The translations under genes and the position numbers were made by a program. A stretch of 27,164 nt of DNA from Patescibacteria group bacterium UBA1875. GTDB lineage: Bacteria > Patescibacteriota > CPR2 > UBA1875. Location of the stretch: contig DDHN01000015.1 of assembly GCA_002338125.1 (NCBI GenBank), forward strand, positions 1,224 through 28,387, written 5' to 3'. Below the pieces are notes generated by a model that did no database searches, was not told the origin of the DNA, and worked only from the letters and a program-made list of their open reading frames with translations. The stretch's first letter is position 1. Each line of letters starts with the position of its first letter. This document shows positions 13,434 through 21,463 of the stretch, piece by piece.

Positions 13434-14596
13434 TGTCTCTTCTGACAATTGTTTTCAGACGAAAAAAGTGTGAGACCAAGTTTTATCTGAACAGCATCGG
13501 TGAAATTTCTAGGGTCAAGACCGACTTGTTTTTTTATTTGTTCTAACCGGTAAATTAAAGTATTCCGATGCAAATGAAGTTTTTTTGCGGCATCGGTTAG
13601 GTTCATGTTATTATCGAGGAAGGCGCGGACGGTTTTGTTGAGATCTTGATCAAGCAAAATATCACCTAGGATTTGATTGGCTAGTTCGCATTTTCTGTTG
13701 AAACTTATTTTGGGTGAAAGAGAGATAAACATCCCAATATCAGTTATATGATAGGTTTTTCCCTCTCCCCAAATTCTAGTGCCAATCTCTAAGGCTATTT
13801 TTGCATCGTCATATGATTTTCTAAGTCCGGTTAAGCCAGGATAATATTGACCAACTCCGGTGGTCACTGTTGTTTCAGTAATATCTTCAACAACCTTTCT
13901 TATATATTCGCCTTTTTCCTTAAAGAATTTAATTGTATTCAGGGTATTTATTTTTCCATCGGCCCATTTTAGGAGGATAAATGTATCCGGCTTGATGCAA
14001 ACGGTAATATTCTGGTCATAATTGTTGAACGCCAGGCTAATTTTTTTGATAATTGCATTACATTCTTTTGTCATTTTTTCATAAAGAGCCTGACCAGTAA
14101 GTTTTTTGTAATTAGCGTGAATATTTTTGAATAATCCGGGGGTTTTGATAAGTATTACTGCTTGGGGTGCTCGTAAATTTATTCCTAAAATATCTCCTTT
14201 ATCGATAGCTTGGTCGAAAGACCTTATATCAGTAGTTTCTAAAAGTTTTTTTATAAAATCGCTTTTATTATCTATATATTTGTCTACTTGCTCTTTCAAG
14301 AATTCCCCATATTGAAGTTCTGCAGCCAGACCGTTTAGGAGCTTAATTTCTTCAAGGGGTTTACGGCTCGATTTAACTCCACAAACAACTAAAACCTTTT
14401 TATTTATAGTTAGTGGCACCCAATAAATGTTTTTGTCCTTTACTATATCATTATTTTGGGCAGCTATTTTGGCTTTTTCGAAAAATCGCTTGTTCTTTCC
14501 AAATTCAAGGCCCATCCCTCCGGTAACAGTATACAAATTTGGGATGCTATCGGCTGCTAGTTGTGCAAGTTTTTTTCTTATCTCTCGTTCAGCCAT
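13430..14596 (-). CDS. CdaR/PucR-type transcriptional regulator, second of a tandem pair
   Basis: A 388-residue regulator of the CdaR (sugar-diacid regulator)/PucR group. The C-terminus carries the PucR-type helix-turn-helix, AFLDNNMNLTDAAKKLHLHR then NTLIYRLEQIKKQVGLDPRN. The region before it (TGVGQYYPGLTGLRKSYDDA and IALEIGTRIWGEGKTYHITD) matches the CdaR GGDEF-like domain. The N-terminal ~130 residues are a divergent ligand-sensing domain. It is a paralogue of the gene directly upstream, with the same domain order. The ATG at 14596 is preferred (TGGAG 6-7 bases upstream); a TTG at 14608 in frame is possible. It overlaps the upstream stop by 8 bases, so the pair is cotranscribed. The effector and target genes are unknown; no diacid or purine pathway gene is in the window. 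Confidence 0.86.
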   Translation of the reverse strand: MAEREIRKKLAQLAADSIPNLYTVTGGMGLEFGKNKRFFEKAKIAAQNNDIVKDKNIYWVPLTINKKVLVVCGVKSSRKPLEEIKLLNGLAAELQYGEFLKEQVDKYIDNKSDFIKKLLETTDIRSFDQAIDKGDILGINLRAPQAVILIKTPGLFKNIHANYKKLTGQALYEKMTKECNAIIKKISLAFNNYDQNITVCIKPDTFILLKWADGKINTLNTIKFFKEKGEYIRKVVEDITETTVTTGVGQYYPGLTGLRKSYDDAKIALEIGTRIWGEGKTYHITDIGMFISLSPKISFNRKCELANQILGDILLDQDLNKTVRAFLDNNMNLTDAAKKLHLHRNTLIYRLEQIKKQVGLDPRNFTDAVQIKLGLTLFSSENNCQKRH

Positions 14597-15701
14597 GATA
14601 TGCTCCAAGTATCATCGCCATATATAGCTGAAAAGCATCGTTGAACTTTTTAGGGTCAAGATCGGTAATATCCTCAATTCGTTCCAGTCTATATACGAGC
14701 GTATTGCGATGAATTCTTAATTTTTTTGCTGTTTTTGAAAGCGAAAGATTATTTTCAAAATATATTTCTAGGGTTTTTAAAAGGTCTTCGTGTTGATTTA
14801 ATTTTTTTATAACTTTTTTCGAGAAACCAATGTTTTTTTCACTGGCACCGGAGAATAGTGGCGCTATTACTCCAAAGTTATCATAATGATATATCTTATT
14901 TTCTCCCCAAATTTGTTTTCCAAAACGGAGGGCAGTTTTTGCTTCTTCAAAACTTTCTTTGAGTCCAGCTAAACCATCTTTATAGTTTCCAACACCGATA
15001 GTTGTTTTTGTCCGCAATTCATTATTGAGGTTGAAGTGTAGGTTCCCGAGGGTTTTTTTGAAATCTTCTTGATAATCTTTTGGCGTTTGCCCCATATCTT
15101 TTAGGATAAGAAAATTTTTGTAGCCGATATAGAAAACAAGGTTATCAGAATGAGAAGTGTAGAAGGAATTAATCACAGCCTCGATTCCTCTTTTGGCTCG
15201 GGCAGTGATTTTCTCTCTTTCTCCTTCAATAACTTCACGTTCAAAAAGCATTAAATATTTAGAATCGGATATTTCTACGAATATAGCAACTCGATTTTTT
15301 GTAATATCGATTTCAAAAGAATTTAAAACTTTAACTAAATCCTGATTTTCAATTGATTCGGTGTAAAAAAAATCGTAAGCGATTTGGTCAATTCTTTTTT
15401 CGTCATTTGTTAAGATTTCGGTATACTTAGCTTGCTGAATAATTAGCTCGGCCATGGATTTGATTATATCCTCTGTTTCCCTAACTATTTTTAAGGGTTC
15501 ATCGATATAAATAAAGCCACAAGGTTTGTCTTGATAACATACTTTAATGGCTCTTTGACTTTTAGTATCAAGCGGACTGTGTTTTAACGAAAAATCTTTT
15601 GTAGCAGCAAAAACTTCTCCCAAGTCATTCGTTACGGCGTATTTCTTGTTTGAGAATTTTTTTAGATCCTTGATAATTTTCTCGGCAAGAATTTGATTCA
15701 C
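14589..15701 (-). CDS. CdaR/PucR-type transcriptional regulator, first of a tandem pair
   Basis: A 370-residue CdaR-like regulator. The N-terminal part (LAEKIIKDLKKFSNKKYAVT, FIYIDEPL and a helix with SMAELIIQQAKYTEIL) follows the sugar-diacid-recognition layout. The middle has the GGDEF-like segment with GVGNYKDGLAGLKESFEEAK. The C-terminus has the PucR HTH, YFENNLSLSKTAKKLRIHRN followed by TLVYRLERIEDITDLDP. Such proteins usually activate nearby catabolic operons on binding a small acid. Here the only neighbours are its own paralogue and tRNA-Val. The start is GTG at 15701, with AAGGTG about 7 bases upstream and a promoter at 15722-15749. The two paralogues may act as a heteromer, as suggested by their overlap and shared length, but this is inference. 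Confidence 0.86.
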   Translation of the reverse strand: MNQILAEKIIKDLKKFSNKKYAVTNDLGEVFAATKDFSLKHSPLDTKSQRAIKVCYQDKPCGFIYIDEPLKIVRETEDIIKSMAELIIQQAKYTEILTNDEKRIDQIAYDFFYTESIENQDLVKVLNSFEIDITKNRVAIFVEISDSKYLMLFEREVIEGEREKITARAKRGIEAVINSFYTSHSDNLVFYIGYKNFLILKDMGQTPKDYQEDFKKTLGNLHFNLNNELRTKTTIGVGNYKDGLAGLKESFEEAKTALRFGKQIWGENKIYHYDNFGVIAPLFSGASEKNIGFSKKVIKKLNQHEDLLKTLEIYFENNLSLSKTAKKLRIHRNTLVYRLERIEDITDLDPKKFNDAFQLYMAMILGAYHG

Positions 15702-15721
15702 TTAACACCTTCCACCACCCT

Positions 15722-15749
15722 TTTATAACGCTTTTGTAACTTTGCACAA
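15722..15749 (-). promoter_or_regulatory. Promoter of the tandem CdaR-type regulators
   Basis: On the minus strand TTGTGC (15749-15744), 16-base spacer and TATAAA (15727-15722). The leader of roughly 15 bases includes the AAGGTG ribosome site. Confidence 0.5.
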
Positions 15750-15777
15750 ATTTTAACATAATGCAGTGATTTGTAAA

Positions 15778-15804
15778 CAAAAAAACTCCCCAAAAGGAGT
15801 TTTA
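15778..15804 (-). terminator. Terminator of tRNA-Val
   Basis: Read on the minus strand, AAAACTCC-TTTTGG-GGAGTTTT followed by a run of T directly after the tRNA CCA end. It also insulates the CdaR-type genes from the tRNA. Confidence 0.88.
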
Positions 15805-15881
15805 TGGTGGGTGGTACTGGACTCGAACCAGTGGCCTCTACGATGTCAACGTAACGCTCTAACCAGCTGAGCTAACCACCC
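15805..15881 (-). tRNA. tRNA-Val (anticodon GAC)
   Basis: A 77-nt cloverleaf on the minus strand with acceptor stem GGGTGGT/ACCACCC, D-arm AGCTCAGCTGGTTAGAGC, anticodon stem TTACG/CGTAG with loop TTGACAT, and T-arm with GGTTCGAGTCC. The anticodon GAC reads GTC/GTT valine codons. The 3' CCA is encoded in the DNA. Confidence 0.97.
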
Positions 15882-15894
15882 GTTTTGCTCTGAT

Positions 15895-15923
15895 ATTTTA
15901 CGCTACCGTAGGGGGTTTTTCAA
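15895..15923 (-). promoter_or_regulatory. tRNA-Val promoter
   Basis: On the minus strand TTGAAA (15923-15918), 17-base spacer and TAAAAT (15900-15895), 13 bases before the mature tRNA 5' end. Confidence 0.8.
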
Positions 15924-15983
15924 TGTTTTTTGTCTTTTTAAAATAAAACGGATACAAAAGACTATCAAAAGGGTTAACTTTTT

Positions 15984-15992
15984 TGCTATAAT
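15984..15992 (+). promoter_or_regulatory. Extended -10 promoter of thrS
   Basis: TGC followed by TATAAT (15987-15992). No good -35 box is seen. The ATG at 16005 is 12 bases downstream, so the leader would be only about 5-6 bases. Confidence 0.65.
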
Positions 15993-16004
15993 TTATCACG
16001 AAAG

Positions 16005-17747
16005 ATGGGCAAAGATAAAATAAATCTAGAAATAGTACGCCATTCTCTATCACATGTTTTAGCAATGGCCGTTCGTCAAATGTTTCCTGAGGCAAAATTG
16101 GGGATTGGCCCAGCAATTGAGGATGGTTTTTATTATGATTTTGATCTCCCTCGAACCTTGATACCTGAAGATTTACCGCTACTTGAAGAAAAGATGAGAG
16201 AGATAATCAAATCAAATATCGAATTCAAGCAAGAAGATAAAGAAGCTCAGAAAGCTTATCAAGAAGAAAAGAAAAGCGGGGCTGATTATAAAGCAGAGCT
16301 AGTTGGAGATTTGATTGCCAATGGTTCTGAAAAAGTCTCATATTATGTTTCTGGAGATTTCCGTGATTTATGTGCAGGGCCTCATATAAGAAATACTCAA
16401 CAATTAAAAAATATCGGTTTTAAGCTTACTAAGATTGCCGGTGCTTATTGGCGGGGTTCGGAAAAGAACAAGATGATGCAGCGGATATATGGCTTAGCTT
16501 TTGAGAATGAAAAGGAACTTCAAAAATATCTTGAAAGATTGGCTCAAGCGGAAGCTCGAGACCATCGTAAATTAGGACAAGAATTAGATTTATTTTCAGT
16601 CCCTGAGGATATTGGTGGTGGGCTACCGGTCTGGCATCCTAAGGGCTCGATTCTTAGAAATCAAGTTGAAGAATTTTGGAAAAAAACTCATCGTGAAAAC
16701 GGCTACGACTATGTTTATACGCCACATATTGGAAAAATTGATCTTTGGAAGAAGTCAGGGCATTGGGATTTTTATCGAGAGAACTTGTATTCACCGATGG
16801 ATATAGACGAACAAGAATATTTAATCAAGCCAATGAACTGCCCATTTCATATCGCTATTTTCCAAAGCTCGCTAAGGAGCTATCGGGAGCTACCGATAAG
16901 ATATTGTGAGCTTGGAACCGTTTATCGATATGAAAGAAGTGGAGTTTTGCACGGGTTAACAAGGGTCAGAGGGTTTACCCAGGATGATGCGCATATTTTC
17001 TGTCGCGAAGATCAATTAGAAAAAGAAATTGTTGAGGTAATAAAATTAGCTGATTATATGATGAAGACTTTTGGATTTAAATATAAGGCGTATCTTTCAA
17101 CTAAGCCTGAAAAGGCAATCGGCTCTGAGAAAATTTGGAAAGAGGCTACTAAGGCTCTTGAAGGTGCTTTAAAAAAGACAAAAACGAAGTACAGCGTTGA
17201 TCCTGGTGAAGGTGTCTTTTATGGACCAAAAATTGATATTAAATTTGAAGATAGTGTCGGTCGAGAGTGGCAAGGACCGACTATTCAAGTAGATTTTAAC
17301 TTTCCGGAAAAATTTGATGTTACCTATATCGATGCCAAAGGAGTAAAGGCTCGACCAGTTATGGTTCATCGAACTGTTCTTGGTTCGATGGAGCGCTTTA
17401 TTGGGGTTTTGATTGAACATTATGGCGGAGAGTTTCCGGTTTGGCTAGCTCCGACGCAGGTAAATATTATTACAGTTGGAGCCAGCAACAAAAAATTTGC
17501 TAGTAATGTCTATAAAAACTTAGTAGATAGAGGTTTTAGAGTTCAGCTAAGAATTGATAACGAGACGGTCGGTAAAAAAATTCGAGACTCTGAGCTAGCT
17601 AAAATCCCGTACGCCCTAGTTATCGGAGATAAAGAGATGGACTCAGGCTCAGTAGCTGTGCGACGATTACACGATAAAAAAATCGAAGTTATAAAAGTCG
17701 ATAAGTTTATTACTAGCCTACAAGAAGAAGTAGCTAGTAAAAAGTAG
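16005..17747 (+). CDS. thrS: Threonyl-tRNA synthetase lacking the TGS domain
   Basis: A class II aminoacyl-tRNA synthetase of 580 residues that charges tRNA-Thr. The usual ~60-residue N-terminal TGS domain is absent, and the protein opens directly with the editing domain. That domain's zinc-like motif is H13-x3-H17 (HSLSH) and C123-x3-H127 (CAGPH). The catalytic core has the three zinc ligands expected of ThrRS: C279 (MNCPFH), H330 (DDAH) and H455 (VHRTVLGSMERF). It also has class II motif 2, around TVYRYERSGVLHGLTRVRGF. The C-terminal anticodon-binding domain starts at WLAPTQVNIITVG. Editing of Ser-tRNA-Thr should be retained. The start is set by the promoter geometry and by the conserved beginning of the editing domain. 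The ROK kinase gene follows after 3 bases. Confidence 0.96.
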   Translation: MGKDKINLEIVRHSLSHVLAMAVRQMFPEAKLGIGPAIEDGFYYDFDLPRTLIPEDLPLLEEKMREIIKSNIEFKQEDKEAQKAYQEEKKSGADYKAELVGDLIANGSEKVSYYVSGDFRDLCAGPHIRNTQQLKNIGFKLTKIAGAYWRGSEKNKMMQRIYGLAFENEKELQKYLERLAQAEARDHRKLGQELDLFSVPEDIGGGLPVWHPKGSILRNQVEEFWKKTHRENGYDYVYTPHIGKIDLWKKSGHWDFYRENLYSPMDIDEQEYLIKPMNCPFHIAIFQSSLRSYRELPIRYCELGTVYRYERSGVLHGLTRVRGFTQDDAHIFCREDQLEKEIVEVIKLADYMMKTFGFKYKAYLSTKPEKAIGSEKIWKEATKALEGALKKTKTKYSVDPGEGVFYGPKIDIKFEDSVGREWQGPTIQVDFNFPEKFDVTYIDAKGVKARPVMVHRTVLGSMERFIGVLIEHYGGEFPVWLAPTQVNIITVGASNKKFASNVYKNLVDRGFRVQLRIDNETVGKKIRDSELAKIPYALVIGDKEMDSGSVAVRRLHDKKIEVIKVDKFITSLQEEVASKK

Positions 17748-17750
17748 GTA

Positions 17751-18647
17751 ATGAGAGATATATTCGCAGTTGATATTGGGGCTACTAATTTAAGGTTAGC
17801 GTTGGTTGATGGGGCAAAAGTAAGATTATTACAAAAAATGCCTACTCCTCGCAAATCTAATCCTGATATTTTTTTATCCGAATTGGCTAAAATCATTAAT
17901 GATTATATAAAAGAAAATGGTATTCCCGGCAAGCTACCTTTTGGCATAGCAGTGGCTGGCCCGGTGGTCAATAAAAGAGAAAAGACTGTTTTTTTCACGG
18001 AGATACTAGGTGAATTTGTTTCTTTTTCCAAGCTTGAGAAAAGTCTTGGTCAAGAAATTAGTGTTATAAACGATGCCGATAGTGCGGTTTTGGCCGAAGC
18101 AGCTTATGGAGTGGGGGGTGATAGCCTTTGTTATCTGACAATTTCGTCAGGAATCGGTGGCGGAGTAATAAAAAATGGGAAGCTTTTGCCAGGTAAAAAA
18201 ACCGAAGTAGGTCATTTCGATATTGATTATCCTATCAACAGGCAATGCAGTTGTGCTGGTCTTAACCACTGGGAAGCCTATACTTCCGGTAAGCATATGA
18301 TAAATTTTATGACTGAATGGGGAAAAACAAAAAATATCAATACCGAAGGATATAATTCAATTTATGAAATTTTTAATCAAGTCCGAAAGGGTGATAAGAT
18401 AGCCAATGATTTTATAGATGAGGTCAACAAAATTAATGCCCAAGGGATTGAAATTCTAGAAGAAAAGTTTTTGCCAGAAAAGATTGTTTTAGGCGGAGGC
18501 CTAGCCTCCAATTGCCGGGATATTATTCTTCCGGGGGTTAGAAAGTATTTAGACAAAGAAATTTTTGACAAGATTACAATAACCGAGTTAGGCGATGAAA
18601 TTTCTCTTTTAGGGGTCGGAGCCTTCTTAAAGACCGTTAATAACTAG
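17751..18647 (+). CDS. ROK family sugar kinase (glucokinase-like)
   Basis: A 298-residue ROK (repressor-ORF-kinase) protein without a DNA-binding domain, so a kinase rather than a repressor. The phosphate-binding DIGATNLRLALVDG is at residues 7-20, and the catalytic Asp lies in VINDADSAVLAEAAYG near residue 106. SSGIGGGVI and EVGHFDID follow. The ROK zinc motif CxCGxxGCxE reads CSCAGLNHWE, with His in place of the third Cys, a variant still able to bind metal. The likely reaction is ATP-dependent phosphorylation of glucose or another hexose in the cytoplasm. It is 3 bases downstream of thrS and presumably cotranscribed with it, although the two have no functional link. Confidence 0.88.
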   Translation: MRDIFAVDIGATNLRLALVDGAKVRLLQKMPTPRKSNPDIFLSELAKIINDYIKENGIPGKLPFGIAVAGPVVNKREKTVFFTEILGEFVSFSKLEKSLGQEISVINDADSAVLAEAAYGVGGDSLCYLTISSGIGGGVIKNGKLLPGKKTEVGHFDIDYPINRQCSCAGLNHWEAYTSGKHMINFMTEWGKTKNINTEGYNSIYEIFNQVRKGDKIANDFIDEVNKINAQGIEILEEKFLPEKIVLGGGLASNCRDIILPGVRKYLDKEIFDKITITELGDEISLLGVGAFLKTVNN

Positions 18648-18665
18648 CGGTAATTGTGATAAAAT
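18637..18665 (+). promoter_or_regulatory. Promoter of the miaB-like gene, predicted leaderless
   Basis: TTAATA (18637-18642), 17-base spacer and TAAAAT (18660-18665) with TGA before it (extended -10). Eight bases separate the -10 box from the ATG. Confidence 0.65.
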
Positions 18666-18673
18666 AAGGCGCT

Positions 18674-19933
18674 ATGAAATACTATATATTCACCATCGGT
18701 TGCGACATGAACCGCTCTGACGCTGAGAGATTGGCATCGGTACTTGAATTGCTAGGACTTAAAGAAACAAAAGATGAGACCGAAGCAGATCTTTTAATCG
18801 CTGTTGCCTGTTCGGTTAGGCTTTCGGCAACAAATAGAGTTTTTGGGACAGGGCGCAATTGGCAAAAGATAAAAAAGCCCGAGGCAAAAACTCTGTTAAC
18901 CGGCTGTGTCCTTAAAGAAGATAAAAAAAAGCTAAAAAAATATTTTGACGAAATTTTTTCAATTACGGATATGGGAAAGGTTCTGCCGAAAATCGTTACT
19001 GGCAAAAAGCAACTAGATGTCAGTAGTGTTTTCTCGGGTCAGTATCTAGAATATCTGCCAAATTATAGTTCTGACTTTAAAGCCTATATCCCTATCATGA
19101 CTGGCTGTGATAATTTTTGTTCGTATTGTGCTGTTCCTTACACAAGAGGTCGAGAAAAATCACGGCCTCAAAAAGATATTGAGCAAGAGGTTAGGGCGTT
19201 GGTACGTAAGGGCTATTTGGAGATTGTTTTGCTCGGTCAAAACGTGAACTCGTATAAGCCTAACTTTACAAAGCTTATTAAAAATTTGGATAAAATAGCC
19301 GGTGAACATCGAATCTATTTCTATTCTAACCACCCGAAGGATGTATCCCCAGAACTTATAGCTACTCTTCCGAACTTAAAGCATTTTCCTAATTATCTCC
19401 ACCTCCCGCTTCAATCAGGGAATGATGCAATTCTTAGAAGTATGAATCGTCATTATACCCAACAGGATTATCTGAACTTAGTTAAAAAAATTAAAACAGA
19501 AATACTAAATGTTACTTTAACAACGGACATTATTGTTGGATATCCTGGTGAGACGGAAAAACAATTTCAAGATACTGCTCAGGTTATGAAAAAGGTAGGA
19601 TTTGATATGGCTTTTATCGCTAAATATAGTGAACGACCCGGAACGTTAAGTGCTAGGTGTCCTGATAACGTATCAGAAGCAGAGAAAAAAAGTAGAGAAA
19701 AGATACTCCAAGAGATATTGGCCGATTCGTCGTATGCTCATAACACAAAAATAGTTGGCACCATCCAACGTGTGTTGATAGATTCGCAAAAAAAAGATAA
19801 ATATTATGGCCGAACCGATTCATACAAAGTGGTAGAAATAAATAACAACCAAAAATTAAAAATTGGACAATTTATTAAAGCTAAAATAATCAAAGCCGAG
19901 AAATGGAAGCTGATTGCTAGTTTAGTGAGCTAG
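18674..19933 (+). CDS. miaB: MiaB-like tRNA methylthiotransferase (radical SAM)
   Basis: A 419-residue methylthiotransferase. The N-terminal UPF0004 domain carries the three auxiliary-cluster cysteines C10 (TIGCDMN), C46 (VACSVR) and C78 (LTGCVL). The radical SAM motif is CDNFCSYCAVPYTRGRE near residues 145-160. A C-terminal TRAM domain for RNA binding spans about residues 355-419. MiaB adds the methylthio group to i6A37 of tRNAs; finding miaA about 550 bases downstream strongly favours MiaB over the related MtaB or RimO. RNA-type TRAM rather than the RimO version cannot be told apart by eye. It has its own leaderless-type promoter, and its 3' end overlaps the convergent membrane protein gene by 17 bp without a terminator. 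Confidence 0.88.
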   Translation: MKYYIFTIGCDMNRSDAERLASVLELLGLKETKDETEADLLIAVACSVRLSATNRVFGTGRNWQKIKKPEAKTLLTGCVLKEDKKKLKKYFDEIFSITDMGKVLPKIVTGKKQLDVSSVFSGQYLEYLPNYSSDFKAYIPIMTGCDNFCSYCAVPYTRGREKSRPQKDIEQEVRALVRKGYLEIVLLGQNVNSYKPNFTKLIKNLDKIAGEHRIYFYSNHPKDVSPELIATLPNLKHFPNYLHLPLQSGNDAILRSMNRHYTQQDYLNLVKKIKTEILNVTLTTDIIVGYPGETEKQFQDTAQVMKKVGFDMAFIAKYSERPGTLSARCPDNVSEAEKKSREKILQEILADSSYAHNTKIVGTIQRVLIDSQKKDKYYGRTDSYKVVEINNNQKLKIGQFIKAKIIKAEKWKLIASLVS

Positions 19934-20438
19934 TATCGAGTCCTTCAAAATTTTGATCTTTTACTGTATTAGGGACTTCCGAAGGAGTAAGGGCTTCCTC
20001 GACCATTTCTTTTTCTTTCTGAGCTTCGACATCGGGTGTGTTTTCTAGATATTCCCGAGCTTCTTGGTCGGTAATTCCACTTGTTGCTTGATGGCGTTTT
20101 TCGGTTGCTCCCTGAGTGTCAGATGTTTCTGGAATATCCGGAGTTTCTTCTAACCCGTTCTTTGTAGCCACGAAGCGGGCTCCGGCAAGTACGGCTACTG
20201 TAAGACCCAGGATAGCAGCAATTCGTCCAATAGTTTTTATTATTTTGGGGTTATCTTTGTTCTTTTGAGCTGCTTTATTAAGAGCATTTTCAAGGTCTTG
20301 TTTTAATTCTTCATCTTCCCAAATTGCCTCTTTTATTTCTCCCCAATTGGCAATTTCCGGATTAGAAAAATCAATATTTTTAGGCTCCCGCTCCGGTTCA
20401 TTAGGATGGGGCAGAAAGTCTGTTCTCTCATTATTCAT
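19917..20438 (-). CDS. Single-pass membrane protein of unknown function
   Basis: A 173-residue protein that I do not recognise. The N-terminal ~80 residues are acidic and hydrophilic, with Trp-containing segments (NWGEIKEAIWEDEELKQDL) and a helical stretch. One transmembrane helix follows (about residues 85-107, IGRIAAILGLTVAVLAGARF). The C-terminal ~65 residues are acidic, Thr/Pro/Glu-rich and probably disordered outside the cell. The topology resembles single-pass anti-sigma or envelope-anchoring proteins, but no family motif is visible. The ATG at 20438 is chosen for its GAGGAG about 8 bases upstream; a longer frame to 20498 would run through the miaA promoter. It diverges from miaA with only 47 bases between the start codons. 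Confidence 0.7.
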   Translation of the reverse strand: MNNERTDFLPHPNEPEREPKNIDFSNPEIANWGEIKEAIWEDEELKQDLENALNKAAQKNKDNPKIIKTIGRIAAILGLTVAVLAGARFVATKNGLEETPDIPETSDTQGATEKRHQATSGITDQEAREYLENTPDVEAQKEKEMVEEALTPSEVPNTVKDQNFEGLDTSSLN

Positions 20439-20471
20439 AATCTTCTTCTCCTCAATTAAAGCTGATTTTAG

Positions 20472-20477
20472 TATAAT
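20472..20477 (+). promoter_or_regulatory. -10 box of miaA, predicted leaderless
   Basis: A consensus TATAAT that ends 8 bases before the miaA ATG. The -35 region is weak. No Shine-Dalgarno fits in the interval GGAAAGCC in the predicted transcript. Confidence 0.6.
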
Positions 20478-20485
20478 GGAAAGCC

Positions 20486-21433
20486 ATGGAAAAGCCAATA
20501 ATTGTAATTACTGGGCCAACAGCAAGCGGGAAAACATCCTTATCAATAGAGGTTATTAGTCAATTAAGAAAAAAGGGAATTATAGCCGAGGTTGTTTGTG
20601 CAGACTCGATGACGGTATATAAAGGGATGGATATTGGGACAGACAAGCCGACCCTGATAATAGAATCAAAAGATAGAAAGAAAAAAGCCGATGGTAGTTA
20701 CATGATAGAAGGGATTAAACATCATTTGCTTGACATCGTTTGCCCGGACGAAGAATTTAACGTTGCTATTTTTAAAGAAAAAGTCACTGAAAAAATAAAT
20801 AAAATACATTCCCAGGGTCATTTTCCTTTTTTGGTTGGAGGCTCTCTCTTTTATCTTGATGCCTATCTATATAACTTTACTCTGCCACCTGTTAAACCTG
20901 ACCTAGAGCTCAGAAAAAAGTTAAGAGACAAAAGCAATGAAGAGCTCTTTAAGGCTATGTGTGAACTCGATCCAGACGCTGAGTGGACGATAGATCGTCA
21001 TAACAAAAGACGGTTGATAAGGGCTTTGGAGGTTTGTCTTAAAACTGGAAAACCTTTCACTAAGCAAAAAAGTAAGATGAAAATTAAGGAAAATGTTTTG
21101 TATTTGGGGGTCAGTCGAGAGCGTGAAGAGCTTTATAAAGATATTAACAAAAGGGTTGAGGAAATGATGACAACCGGTTTTTTGGAAGAGGTTCGAGAGC
21201 TTTATCAAAAGTATGATTCTAATACAGCGATGCAGGCCGCCGGCTATAAACAGCTTTCCGAATATATTGAAGGGAAAATAAGTCTTGAAAAAGCAATCGA
21301 GAATACTAAGCGGGTACATCGTAATTTTGCAAAAAGGCAATTAACTTGGATGAAGAAAAACCCAGATATCATAAAAGTCGAGAACGCTAAGACTACACTT
21401 AATTTAATCGAGAATTTTGTAGGTCAAAGATGA
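20486..21433 (+). CDS. miaA: tRNA dimethylallyltransferase
   Basis: A 315-residue MiaA, which transfers the dimethylallyl group to N6 of A37 in tRNAs reading U-starting codons. The P-loop GPTASGKT is at residues 9-16, followed by the conserved ADSMTVYKGMDIGTDKP (the family's usual ADSxQvY with Met in place of Gln). A HHLLDI motif, the GGSLFY loop and AAGYKQLSEYIEG in the C-terminal half complete the match. Length is typical. The product of MiaA is the substrate of the MiaB-like enzyme just upstream, so the two genes form a functional pair although separated by a convergent gene. Translation from ATG at 20486 is predicted leaderless. Confidence 0.96.
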   Translation: MEKPIIVITGPTASGKTSLSIEVISQLRKKGIIAEVVCADSMTVYKGMDIGTDKPTLIIESKDRKKKADGSYMIEGIKHHLLDIVCPDEEFNVAIFKEKVTEKINKIHSQGHFPFLVGGSLFYLDAYLYNFTLPPVKPDLELRKKLRDKSNEELFKAMCELDPDAEWTIDRHNKRRLIRALEVCLKTGKPFTKQKSKMKIKENVLYLGVSREREELYKDINKRVEEMMTTGFLEEVRELYQKYDSNTAMQAAGYKQLSEYIEGKISLEKAIENTKRVHRNFAKRQLTWMKKNPDIIKVENAKTTLNLIENFVGQR

Positions 21434-21445
21434 TAATTATTAGTG

Positions 21446-21454
21446 TGATATACT
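21446..21454 (+). promoter_or_regulatory. Extended -10 promoter of murT, predicted leaderless
   Basis: TGA followed by TATACT (21449-21454), in the short gap after miaA. Nine bases separate it from the murT ATG. Confidence 0.55.
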
Positions 21455-21463
21455 GGTAACGGA

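Noticed and set aside
17751..18647. ROK protein as a transcriptional repressor
   Set aside because: It begins at the ATP-binding motif and has no N-terminal helix-turn-helix, so a kinase role is more likely.
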